Made by a program: the position numbers and the translations under genes. From Clostridia bacterium (GTDB lineage: Bacteria; Bacillota_A; Clostridia; Oscillospirales; CAG-382), in assembly GCA_017614095.1 (NCBI GenBank), contig JAGACN010000095.1, positions 1-7,959 of the forward strand: a DNA stretch of 7,959 nucleotides. Reading direction: 5' to 3'. The notes beneath the pieces are model-generated. The model did not search any database. It was not told the DNA's origin and worked only from the letters and a program-made list of their open reading frames with translations. Positions 1 through 6,187 of this stretch are shown piece by piece. Every line of letters begins with the position of its first letter. The stretch's first letter is position 1.

Positions 1-1194
1 GCCGGAGCGGATGTCCGCGGAGACCGTGTCCAGCACGGCCGGCGCCATCTGGCTCGCGAAGAACCGCTCCCAGATCAGCTTGTACAGCTTATACTGGTCG
101 GGCGTCACCTTGCCGCGGATGTCCGACGGCGTAAGCGTCATATCCGAGGGGCGGATGGCTTCGTGCGCGTCCTGCACGTTTTTGTTCTTCTGCCGGAATT
201 CGTTCGGCTTGGACGGGCAGTACTCCGGCCCGTATTTGTTCAGGATGTATTCCTTTGCGGCCTCCCGCGCCTCTTCCGAAACGCGCAGGGAGTCCGTACG
301 CATATACGTGATCAGACCGTGGGCCCCGCGGTCGCCGATGCTGATGCCTTCGTACAGTTCCTGCGCGATCTGCATGGTCCGGGTGGCCTGGAAGTTCAGG
401 CGGCGGTTGGCCTCCTGCAGAAGCGTGGAGGTCACGAAAGGCGGCTGCGGCCGGACGTGCTTGACGGATTTCTTCAGCGACACGACCGTGAAGGTCTCAT
501 CCATGCCGCCCAGGACTTCCTTGACGTCCGCTTCCGTTTTCAGATCCCGTTTGGCGTCGTCCGTTCCGTAATAGCGGGCGGTCAGTTCTCCGCCGTCGGC
601 GGTCTTCAGCGCCGCGTTCAGCAGCCAGTATTCCTCCGGCACGAATGCGCCGATCTCCTCCTCGCGCTCCACGATGATGCGCGTGGCGACCGACTGCACG
701 CGTCCGGCGGACAGTCCGTTGCGCACGCTCTTCCAGAGATAGGGGCTGAGCTTGTATCCGACCAGACGGTCCAGGATGCGGCGGGTCTGCTGCGCGTCCA
801 CGACGTTCGGGTTGATGTCGCGGGGATGCTTGATGGCTTCCTTCACCGTGCTTTTCGTGATCTCGTTGAAGGTGATCCTGAGGACCTTGGACGGGTCGAC
901 GCCGAGCACCTGCAGCAGATGCCAGCTGATGGCCTCGCCTTCGCGGTCCGGGTCGGCCGCGAGCAGGACGCGGTCGGACGCCTTCGCGTCCTTCCGGAGC
1001 TCGTTGATCAGTTCCGCCTTGCCGCGGATGTTGATGTACTGCGGCGTGAAGCCGTTCTCGATGTCGATGCCGAGCTTGCTCTTCGGCAGATCGCGCACAT
1101 GCCCTTTCGAGGCTTTGACCTTGTAGCCCTTTCCCAGGAAGGTCTTGATGGTGTTCGCTTTGGATGGAGATTCCACGATTACGAGTGTTGTCAT
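1..1194 (-). CDS. topA: DNA topoisomerase I, N-terminal half (runs off left edge)
   Basis: Type IA topoisomerase, which relaxes negatively supercoiled DNA by nicking one strand through a 5'-phosphotyrosine link and passing the other strand. The 398 codons in view cover the catalytic core. The N-terminal Toprim domain starts TLVIVESPSK, with Glu8 the expected catalytic acid, and has the metal-binding DPDREGE at 81-87. The LSAGRVQS signature lies in the middle, and ITYMRTDS carries the active-site tyrosine at residue 297 (codon 304-306). The C-terminal domains lie outside the window; family members are usually about 700-800 residues. The ATG is fixed by the family's short N-terminus, and GAAAGG (1207-1212) lies 12 nt upstream as a loosely spaced ribosome site. 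The start lies only 6 nt after the stop of the upstream RNA methyltransferase, so the two genes are almost certainly co-transcribed. No defect is seen in the visible part. Confidence 0.97.
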   Translation of the reverse strand, partial: MTTLVIVESPSKANTIKTFLGKGYKVKASKGHVRDLPKSKLGIDIENGFTPQYINIRGKAELINELRKDAKASDRVLLAADPDREGEAISWHLLQVLGVDPSKVLRITFNEITKSTVKEAIKHPRDINPNVVDAQQTRRILDRLVGYKLSPYLWKSVRNGLSAGRVQSVATRIIVEREEEIGAFVPEEYWLLNAALKTADGGELTARYYGTDDAKRDLKTEADVKEVLGGMDETFTVVSLKKSVKHVRPQPPFVTSTLLQEANRRLNFQATRTMQIAQELYEGISIGDRGAHGLITYMRTDSLRVSEEAREAAKEYILNKYGPEYCPSKPNEFRQKNKNVQDAHEAIRPSDMTLTPSDIRGKVTPDQYKLYKLIWERFFASQMAPAVLDTVSADIRSG

Positions 1195-1200
1195 TAGCGT

Positions 1201-2025
1201 TTATTGCCTTTCGTTGTTGTTGAGATTTTGTCCGCCGCGGGAGCCTTCCCACATCAGGACGGAGGCCGCGACCGCGGCGTTGAGGCTTTCCGCGTTGCCG
1301 GTCATCGGGATGGTCACGATCCGGCCGGCCGCCTCCAGCAGTCCGGAACTGATGCCCTGCCCCTCGTTGCCGACCACGAAGCAGTCGTCGGGACGGATGT
1401 CGAAGGAACCCAGCCGTTCGCCGTCTCCGAGCGCCGCGGCGAAGACGCGCCTTCCGGTCTTTGCGCATGCGCGGACGAACGCGGCGGGATCCGCGCAGAC
1501 GGCCGCGCAGCCGGAGAACAAAGTCCCCATGGACGCGCGGACGGTCTTCTGCGACCAGACGTCCGCGCAGTCGGAGGTCAGCAGACAGGTCCAGCCGAAG
1601 GCCGCGGCCGTGCGGATGACCGTTCCGACGTTTCCGCTGTCCCGGACGGATTCCAGCATCAGGATCCTGCCGTGCAGTTCTTCCGGATCCGAAACGGACG
1701 GGACGCAGGGCAGGAAGGGCGAGACCGTCAGGATGCCCTGCGGCGCCTGTTCCGTCGTCAGTTTGTCGAAGACGGATTCCGGAACGACCGTCAGCGCCTC
1801 CTCAGGCACGCGGCTCAGCAGATCCGCGTAGCGGCCGGCGCAGTCCTCGCGGACGAAGACCGTCTCCGGCGTCCAGCCGAAGCGCAGGTATTCTTCCAGC
1901 AGATGCACGCCCTCAAAAAAGAACGACGAGGTTTCTTCCCGGAATTTCCTGGAGGAAAGCTTCGCCGTACGAACAATCAGCGGGTTACTGCGGGATGTGA
2001 TTCGTTTCCAATCGGACAGTCCCAT
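1201..2025 (-). CDS. TrmH/SpoU-family RNA 2'-O-methyltransferase
   Basis: S-adenosylmethionine-dependent methyltransferase of the SpoU (SPOUT, knotted) class, which methylates the 2'-OH of a nucleotide in rRNA or tRNA. The exact target cannot be read from sequence. Counting from the ATG at 2025 (274 aa), residues 1-100 form an RNA-binding N-domain of the L30e-like SpoU substrate-binding type, including FFFEGVHLLEEYL. The catalytic domain holds motif 1, DSGNVGTVIRTAAAFG (Asn132, Arg138), RASMGTLF near 163-170, motif 2, VVGNEGQGI (Glu221), and motif 3, IPMTGNAESLNAAVAAS (Asn249). These are the three SpoU signatures and all look intact. An in-frame GTG at 2037 would add MRAS. I prefer the ATG because GAGAG lies 5 nt upstream and relatives begin close to the ITS-x-x-NP motif. 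Neither ribosome site is strong. It is the first gene of the unit with topA. Related names include RlmB, TsnR and generic TrmH; I cannot choose among them. Confidence 0.9.
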   Translation of the reverse strand: MGLSDWKRITSRSNPLIVRTAKLSSRKFREETSSFFFEGVHLLEEYLRFGWTPETVFVREDCAGRYADLLSRVPEEALTVVPESVFDKLTTEQAPQGILTVSPFLPCVPSVSDPEELHGRILMLESVRDSGNVGTVIRTAAAFGWTCLLTSDCADVWSQKTVRASMGTLFSGCAAVCADPAAFVRACAKTGRRVFAAALGDGERLGSFDIRPDDCFVVGNEGQGISSGLLEAAGRIVTIPMTGNAESLNAAVAASVLMWEGSRGGQNLNNNERQ

Positions 2026-2074
2026 GCTCGCTCTCACATTCAGTTATAAATCCAAACATATTTTTTTCGCATTT

Positions 2075-2103
2075 ATAATAATATATCCGTTTTCGATTGT
2101 CAA
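2075..2103 (-). promoter_or_regulatory. Sigma-A-type promoter for the methyltransferase-topA unit
   Basis: Reading the minus strand, a perfect -35 TTGACA (2103-2098) is followed by a 17-nt spacer and a -10 TATTAT (2080-2075, five of six consensus bases). It lies in a distinctly AT-rich stretch within otherwise G+C-rich DNA. The predicted transcript start is near 2068, giving a leader of about 30-45 nt to the GTG or ATG start. No operator-like repeat is obvious around it. Confidence 0.8.
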
Positions 2104-2149
2104 TATGTATTTCAAAAAAGTTTCGCAGAATCTACCGGTTGTGGTGGCC

Positions 2150-2192
2150 GGCTCCCCCGTTTTCCGTCCGCAAACGGAAAAAAGCGGGAGCC
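2150..2192. repeat. Two-tier inverted repeat overlapping the prmC terminator
   Basis: Outer arms GGCTCCC (2150-2156) and GGGAGCC (2186-2192) enclose inner arms TTTTCCGT (2160-2167) and ACGGAAAA (2174-2181) around a 6-base loop. The result is a long, slightly bulged hairpin readable on either strand. No T-tract follows on either strand, so it is not itself a classical terminator. Its right side shares bases with the terminator at 2178-2213, so the two folds exclude each other. Confidence 0.55.
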
Positions 2193-2213
2193 TCCGCGCC
2201 GGGAGACTTCCGC
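2178..2213 (-). terminator. Intrinsic terminator of the DUF1385-prmC unit
   Basis: On the minus strand, GCGGAAGTCTCC (2213-2202) can pair with GGAGGCTCCCGC (2195-2184) around the loop CGGCGC. The stem has 10 Watson-Crick pairs, one G-U and one mismatch. Six T residues (2183-2178) follow directly. It lies about 70 nt after the prmC stop codon and upstream of the methyltransferase promoter, so it separates the two minus-strand units. Confidence 0.8.
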
Positions 2214-2280
2214 CAAACCGTTTTTTCCTTTTGCCGTTTTCTTTTTTCCGGCCGGGATCCGGGAATATCGAACAAATGTT

Positions 2281-3129
2281 CTATACCCGTTTTGCCAATA
2301 CAACGCGGTCGTTCCCGCCGTAGTCCTTGATGACCGCCGTGGCGTATCCCTGCTCGCGCAGCAGGTCCTGGACGTCTTCCGCCTGATCGTATCCGATCTC
2401 GAACAGCAGGATGCCGTCCTCCTTCAGGATGAGCGGCGCGTAGGCGGCGACCGCGCGGTAATAGCGCAGTCCGTCCTCCCCGCCGTCCAGAGCGGTCTCC
2501 GGCTCGTAGCGGACGTCCGTCGGGAGGTTTTCCAGATCCTCGGTCGGGATGTAGGGAGGGTTGCAGAGCAGCAGGTCGAACGGGCGTCCGGCCCGGATGG
2601 CCAGCGCCGCGTATTCCTGATCGTCCAAAACGTCGAACCGCAATACGGAAACGTTTTTCATTCCGTCCAGGTTCCGCAGCGTATACGGCAGCGCCTTCAT
2701 GGACAGTTCCAGCGCGTATCCTTCCGCGCCCGGCCGGTTGGCGGCGACCGCCTTGGCGATGCACCCGCTGCCGGAGCACAGATCGGCAAACAGCATGCCG
2801 TCTTTCAGGATTTTCAGCGCCGTTTCGACGAGGACCTCGGTATCGCTGCGCGGGATGAAACAGCCGGGGCCGACCGCGATCTCCTGGCCGTAGAAGACGC
2901 AGGATCCCAGCACATACTGCAGCGGCTTGCCGTAGGACATCTCGTAGACGGCGTTCGAGCAGAATTCCTCGGTCTCGTCGTCCAGTTCCTCGTCCAGACG
3001 GGCAAGCAGCTCCCCGCGATCGATGCCCATGCCGGCGGACAGCAGGATGTCCGCGAGCACGGACGCGTCGTCCGGATTCATCTGGGACAGCAGGTCACGG
3101 AGTCTCGTTCGGTATTCCCTCAGAAGCAT
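2281..3129 (-). CDS. prmC: Peptide chain release factor glutamine N5-methyltransferase
   Basis: PrmC (HemK) uses S-adenosylmethionine to methylate the glutamine of the GGQ loop in class I release factors, which aids translation termination. The 282-residue length is normal. An N-terminal helical domain (about 1-75) ends in KPLQYVLG, followed by IPRSDTE (92-98), a family hallmark. Motif I is DLCSGSGCIAKAVA (116-129). The catalytic NPPY is at 190-193, matching the glutamine-binding motif of N5-methyltransferases. I chose the ATG at 3129 because AAGGAG (3139-3144) lies 9 nt upstream and the protein then begins where relatives do. The open frame continues about 41 codons further upstream, but that stretch is the antisense-free overlap with the neighbouring gene's Lys/Glu/Pro-rich tail and is unlike the family. 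The first 35 bases overlap the end of the DUF1385 gene, so translation is probably coupled. No prfA is adjacent. Confidence 0.95.
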   Translation of the reverse strand: MLLREYRTRLRDLLSQMNPDDASVLADILLSAGMGIDRGELLARLDEELDDETEEFCSNAVYEMSYGKPLQYVLGSCVFYGQEIAVGPGCFIPRSDTEVLVETALKILKDGMLFADLCSGSGCIAKAVAANRPGAEGYALELSMKALPYTLRNLDGMKNVSVLRFDVLDDQEYAALAIRAGRPFDLLLCNPPYIPTEDLENLPTDVRYEPETALDGGEDGLRYYRAVAAYAPLILKEDGILLFEIGYDQAEDVQDLLREQGYATAVIKDYGGNDRVVLAKRV

Positions 3130-4585
3130 CGGTGTTCTCTCCTTCCGCCTGTTCCGGCCGGCCGGTTCCTTCCGGCTTTTCGGGCTCGTCCGGCTGTTCG
3201 GCCAGTTCGTTCTTTTCCTGTTCCTCTTTCCGTTTGAGGTAGTCCGATTCATACGGGACCGCGAAGTCCGGGAATTCCTCCCGGAGAGCGGATTTCAAAG
3301 AAACGATGGCGACTTCCATCATGCTGTCGTCCGGCTCGCGGGTGGTGATGCGCTGCATCCACAGACCCGGCGCGGACAGGATCTTCGTCAGCCGGTTGTC
3401 GTGTTTGCCGGCGTAGCGGATGAATTCGTAGCCGAGACCCACGCACAGCGGGAGAAGCAGGACCTTCAGCGCCACGCGGAGCCAGCCCCAGACGTCCGGG
3501 ATGAACACGATGGAGACGAAGATGGACAGGAAGACCATCACGAACATGAAGGAGGTCCCGCACCGCGGATGGAAACGGCTCTGTTTTTTGACGTTCTCGA
3601 CCGTCAGGTCCAGCCCCGACTCATAGCAGAAAATGGTCTTGTGCTCCGAGCCGTGGTACTGGTACACGCGGCGGATGTCCTTCATCAGCGACGTCAGGGA
3701 CAGGTAGGCGATGAACACCGCGATCTTGATCAGCCCTTCGATCAGGCATTTCAGCCGGTTGCGCCACCAAGCGCTGTTGAACCAGGTGTCCCAGTAGGTC
3801 AGCGACTTGGTCGCGGAGACCTTCTTCAGGACCGTTTCCGACGGCGTATCCGGATTCAGGATCAGTTTATCGTTGCTGACCTTGACCGGAACGGAGGTCG
3901 CTCCGACCGTCAGCACGTCCTTTTCGAACGTATACGGAACGGCTTCGAACGAGGTGCTCTTTTCGTTCATCATGTAGAACTTGTTTCCCGTGTTCTGCGG
4001 ATTGTAGAACACGAAATAGACCTTCCCGTTCTCCGCCTGCACGTTGCCGAACGCGGAAAGATCCGTGCCCGCCTTTGCGTCTTCCGTTTTGTATTCCCAC
4101 GTGCCGTCCACGGTCGCCGGGAAGATCAGGTTCGTCACGAAAGCGGGCAGCCAGACGAACAGAACGAGGGCGAGGACCAGTCCCAGCACGACGGCGATGA
4201 CGGAGATGGCGTTCAGCATGCCTTTTCCGAAATGGCGGTCCAGCCACTGGTCCACTTTGGAGGGCTGCTCCGTCTCGATGCCTTCCAGTCCCAGCATCTC
4301 GGTGGAGGCGGTCAGCGTCCCGAAGGACAGCTTCAGCATCTCGACCAGGTTGACGACGCCGCGGATGATCGGCCAGTTCAAGATCTTGTTCTTGTCGCGG
4401 ATGGAATGGTTGTCCGACTCCCGGACCACGATCTCCTGATCGTCCATCCGCCGGACGGCGATGGCCGTGCGGGTCGGGCTGCGCATCATCACGCCTTCCA
4501 TAACAGCCTGTCCGCCCACGCGGCCGCGGCGGCAGGTCTGGTTTTCTGCAATCTTCTTTTCCAAAATATCAGCCTCATCTTGCAT
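3095..4585 (-). CDS. DUF1385 integral membrane protein with inserted extracytoplasmic domain
   Basis: Member of the DUF1385 (YqhQ-like) membrane family, whose biochemical function is not established to my knowledge. Family signatures are clear: GGQAVMEGVMMRSP (24-37) near the N-terminus, and HGSEHKTIFCYESG followed by LTVENVKKQSRFHPRCGTSF in 311-346. Hydrophobic segments lie near 124-155, 282-300, 345-363 and 368-387. At 496 residues it is much longer than the roughly 300 usual in the family. Two parts explain this: about 105 residues (156-260) inserted after the first membrane segment, and an acidic, Pro/Glu-rich tail (450-496). The insert begins DGTWEYKTE and ends in short alternating strands such as VLTVGATSVPVKV and KLIL. 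It resembles small lipocalin-like domains, which is inference from pattern only. Start: the ATG at 4585 lies only about 9 nt below the predicted transcript start. A TTG at 4564, with GAGG (4576-4573) 8 nt upstream, is a credible alternative. It overlaps prmC. Confidence 0.92.
   Translation of the reverse strand: MQDEADILEKKIAENQTCRRGRVGGQAVMEGVMMRSPTRTAIAVRRMDDQEIVVRESDNHSIRDKNKILNWPIIRGVVNLVEMLKLSFGTLTASTEMLGLEGIETEQPSKVDQWLDRHFGKGMLNAISVIAVVLGLVLALVLFVWLPAFVTNLIFPATVDGTWEYKTEDAKAGTDLSAFGNVQAENGKVYFVFYNPQNTGNKFYMMNEKSTSFEAVPYTFEKDVLTVGATSVPVKVSNDKLILNPDTPSETVLKKVSATKSLTYWDTWFNSAWWRNRLKCLIEGLIKIAVFIAYLSLTSLMKDIRRVYQYHGSEHKTIFCYESGLDLTVENVKKQSRFHPRCGTSFMFVMVFLSIFVSIVFIPDVWGWLRVALKVLLLPLCVGLGYEFIRYAGKHDNRLTKILSAPGLWMQRITTREPDDSMMEVAIVSLKSALREEFPDFAVPYESDYLKRKEEQEKNELAEQPDEPEKPEGTGRPEQAEGENTDASEGIPNETP
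3139..3144 (-). promoter_or_regulatory. Strong ribosome binding site deciding the prmC start
   Basis: AAGGAG on the minus strand lies 9 nt before the ATG at 3129, inside the coding sequence of the upstream DUF1385 gene. It supports the 282-residue form of PrmC over the longer open frame. Confidence 0.8.
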
Positions 4586-4608
4586 TTTTCTTCATTTTGC
4601 ATTATAAT
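4580..4608 (+). promoter_or_regulatory. Candidate promoter for the RNHCP-membrane protein unit
   Basis: A perfect -10 TATAAT (4603-4608) is preceded, 17 nt upstream, by a weak -35 TTGCAT (4580-4585), which matches only the TTG part. The -10 overlaps the divergent -10 because ATTATAAT (4601-4608) is its own reverse complement. The transcript would start near 4615, leaving a leader of about 58 nt before the GTG start. No better plus-strand promoter was found between 4586 and 4672. Confidence 0.4.
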
Positions 4609-4629
4609 CTTTACTGCGGCCGTTGTAAA
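4601..4629 (-). promoter_or_regulatory. Sigma-A-type promoter for the DUF1385-prmC unit
   Basis: Minus-strand -35 TTTACA (4629-4624, five of six consensus bases), a 17-nt spacer and a perfect -10 TATAAT (4606-4601). The expected transcript start is near 4594, only about 9 nt before the ATG at 4585. Either the leader is unusually short or translation begins at the TTG at 4564. Confidence 0.75.
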
Positions 4630-4672
4630 GGCCAAAATTGTAAACAAATTCCGACAGAGAGGAGACCGGCGC

Positions 4673-4999
4673 GTGGAAACCAAACGCTTTACCCGAAACG
4701 ACAGCGGATTCGTCTGCGTCCATTGCGGAAAAGACGTTCCGCCGCTCCGCAATTCCTCCCGCAATCACTGTCCGTTCTGTCTGTGGTCCCTGCACGTCGA
4801 CAACCTGCCGGGCGACCGCGCGAACACCTGCGGCGGACAGATGCAGCCGGTCGCCGTCCGGACGGACGCCCGGAAGGAATTCATCATCACGCACCGCTGC
4901 AAAACATGCGGCGCCGAAAAGAACAACCGCTCGCAATCGGACGATGACCGGGATCTCCTGATTGCCATGACCAATCCGTTTTATTATGAAAAGAACTGA
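4673..4999 (+). CDS. RNHCP-domain cysteine-rich small protein
   Basis: 108-residue soluble protein of the RNHCP family, named for the RNHCP motif seen here at residues 30-34. The function of the family is not known to me. The cysteine pattern is that of a double zinc-ribbon-like fold: C15xxC18, C33xxC36, C53 and C76xxC79, with His32 and His74 nearby. Conserved family strings include NHCPFCLWSLHVD and PGDRANTCGGQM, a C-terminal HRCKTCGAEKNNR, and an acidic DDD. No signal peptide or membrane segment is visible. The GTG start at 4673 is supported by AGGAG (4660-4664) 8 nt upstream. The long open frame extending leftwards is only the antisense shadow of the DUF1385 and prmC genes. The last 14 bases overlap the next gene, so the two are probably translated together. 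Zinc binding is inferred from the cysteines. Confidence 0.88.
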   Translation: METKRFTRNDSGFVCVHCGKDVPPLRNSSRNHCPFCLWSLHVDNLPGDRANTCGGQMQPVAVRTDARKEFIITHRCKTCGAEKNNRSQSDDDRDLLIAMTNPFYYEKN

Positions 5000-6101
5000 T
5001 TCCGCGGCCGGCGCGACCCGCCGGACCGTTTCCTCCCTGCTGTTTCTGGTGCTGGCAGCCGCGCTGGCGGCCGCGGGCGCCGTCGTCTTCCGCGACCAGG
5101 CGGGCATCTGGCGCACCGTGCCGCTGCTTCCGCTTTGCATGATCGCGGCGGCCTTTCTGCCCGTTTCCGTCTGGCAGCGCGCGCTGCTCTTCCTGATCCC
5201 GGTCGTCGCGCTGACCTCCGTCGAACAGACAGACACGGGGACCGTCCTGCTGCTCTCCGTTCTGGCAGCCGTTCTGTTCGCGCTCACCGAGTGCGGCGTC
5301 CGGCTGATCCGGAAAAAGCGGAAGACGGTCGTCCGCATCGTGTGCGGGATCCTGATCCTCTGCCTGGCGTTCGCGGCCTACGCGGCCGTGTGCGGGAATC
5401 CCTTTTCCGCCCTTTCCGCACGGAAAGCCGTCCGCGCGTATACGGACAGGACCTACGATCCCGACGGGAACATCTCCTTCACGCCGCTGACCTACGACGT
5501 GCGGACGCGGCTGTACGGCGTCTACGCGTCCTCGGCGTCCTATCCGAACGAACGCGGCGCCATCGCGGTCAACGGGCCGATCGTGGAAGACCGTTTCCTG
5601 CCGCTGCTCGAAGACCAGTACATGCGGCTTCCTTCCGGCGCGTTCACGTCCGTTCTGCGGGAAACCTTCCCGCATGACGATTTCACGGCCTACCGCGTGT
5701 CCGTCTCCGGCTTCTCCGTCCGCATGCCCTTCCGGGATCCGGCCGGCGTCTCGGTCGCATCCGGCATTTCCTATTGCGTCGAACTGTCCGGCAAGCCGCT
5801 CTATCCGCAGATGGCCGAAGCCGCCGAAGCGTATGCGAACGTGCTCGCTTCGTCCGGCGTTCCGTTCCGTTCCGTCTCCTTCGTCTCGGTCCAGACCTTC
5901 CATACCCGCTACCGCGCGAGCGCGGTGCCCTACGGGATGACGATGTCCGGCTGCGCGGGAGTCCGCCCCTCCGTTTTCGCGATGCGGTGCGGAGACATGC
6001 TGTCCTTCCTGCAGCGGTCCGGGAACGAGTCCCTTCTGGAAACGTACGCAAAAGCGGCCGGCGCCGCCGTCTCTTCTCCTTCCGGACCGGTTTCCCGTTA
6101 A
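4986..6101 (+). CDS. Predicted polytopic membrane protein with large extracytoplasmic domain
   Basis: 371-residue protein that I do not recognise with certainty. The N-terminal third is strongly hydrophobic, with probable membrane segments near 16-35, 45-62, 65-79, 85-107 and 115-135, separated by short basic turns (RKKRKT at 109-114). The remaining 235 residues lack further helices and would lie outside the membrane if the N-terminus is cytoplasmic. Just after the last helix, GNPFSALSARKAVRAYTDRTY followed by a YDV...YGVYASS segment recalls the YfjL-like membrane proteins of Bacilli, which have a similar transition into a small beta-rich domain. This is a weak resemblance read by eye. The ATG at 4986 has no good ribosome site and overlaps the upstream RNHCP gene by 14 nt, which suggests translational coupling. 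Codon use matches its neighbours. A terminator hairpin begins 15 nt after the stop. Confidence 0.8.
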   Translation: MKRTDSAAGATRRTVSSLLFLVLAAALAAAGAVVFRDQAGIWRTVPLLPLCMIAAAFLPVSVWQRALLFLIPVVALTSVEQTDTGTVLLLSVLAAVLFALTECGVRLIRKKRKTVVRIVCGILILCLAFAAYAAVCGNPFSALSARKAVRAYTDRTYDPDGNISFTPLTYDVRTRLYGVYASSASYPNERGAIAVNGPIVEDRFLPLLEDQYMRLPSGAFTSVLRETFPHDDFTAYRVSVSGFSVRMPFRDPAGVSVASGISYCVELSGKPLYPQMAEAAEAYANVLASSGVPFRSVSFVSVQTFHTRYRASAVPYGMTMSGCAGVRPSVFAMRCGDMLSFLQRSGNESLLETYAKAAGAAVSSPSGPVSR

Positions 6102-6115
6102 CGTTTTAAAAATGC

Positions 6116-6169
6116 GAGGCTGTTTAAGACCCGCCTGTTCCGGCAGGGCTCGAACAGCCTCTTTTCTTT
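6116..6169. terminator. Bidirectional intrinsic terminator between convergent units
   Basis: GAGGCTGTT (6116-6124) and AACAGCCTC (6153-6161) form a perfect 9-bp stem around a 28-nt loop that can itself fold through CCTG/CAGG. On the plus strand it is followed by TTTTCTTT (6162-6169). On the minus strand it is followed, after GCA, by five T residues (6112-6108). It sits 15 nt after the plus-strand membrane protein gene and 27 nt after the minus-strand lipoprotein gene, so it probably ends both. Confidence 0.82.
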
Positions 6170-6187
6170 GCGTTTTTCCGGTTTCCG

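Noticed and set aside
163..1197. 344-codon plus-strand frame opposite topA
   Set aside because: It is the exact antisense of an intact catalytic core and is rich in Val, Asp and Arg with no family resemblance.
497..1468. 323-codon minus-strand frame across the topA/methyltransferase junction
   Set aside because: It overlaps both real genes in another frame, and its Arg-rich, repetitive composition is typical of a frame shadow.
3130..3252. Longer prmC start at 3252
   Set aside because: The extra 41 residues are basic, unlike any PrmC N-terminus, and are encoded within the DUF1385 tail. The ribosome site at 3139-3144 fixes the start at 3129.
4618..4652. Small inverted repeats GGCC...GGCC and AATTGT...ACAAATT as an operator or riboswitch
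   Set aside because: The arms are short and imperfect, no aptamer-like conserved elements are visible, and the leader is only about 58 nt long.
3023..4672. Upstream extension of the RNHCP frame to 658 codons
   Set aside because: The extension is antisense to DUF1385 and prmC and has a low-complexity Arg/Asp/Gln-rich composition. A GTG with a good AGGAG site at 4673 starts the real 108-residue protein.
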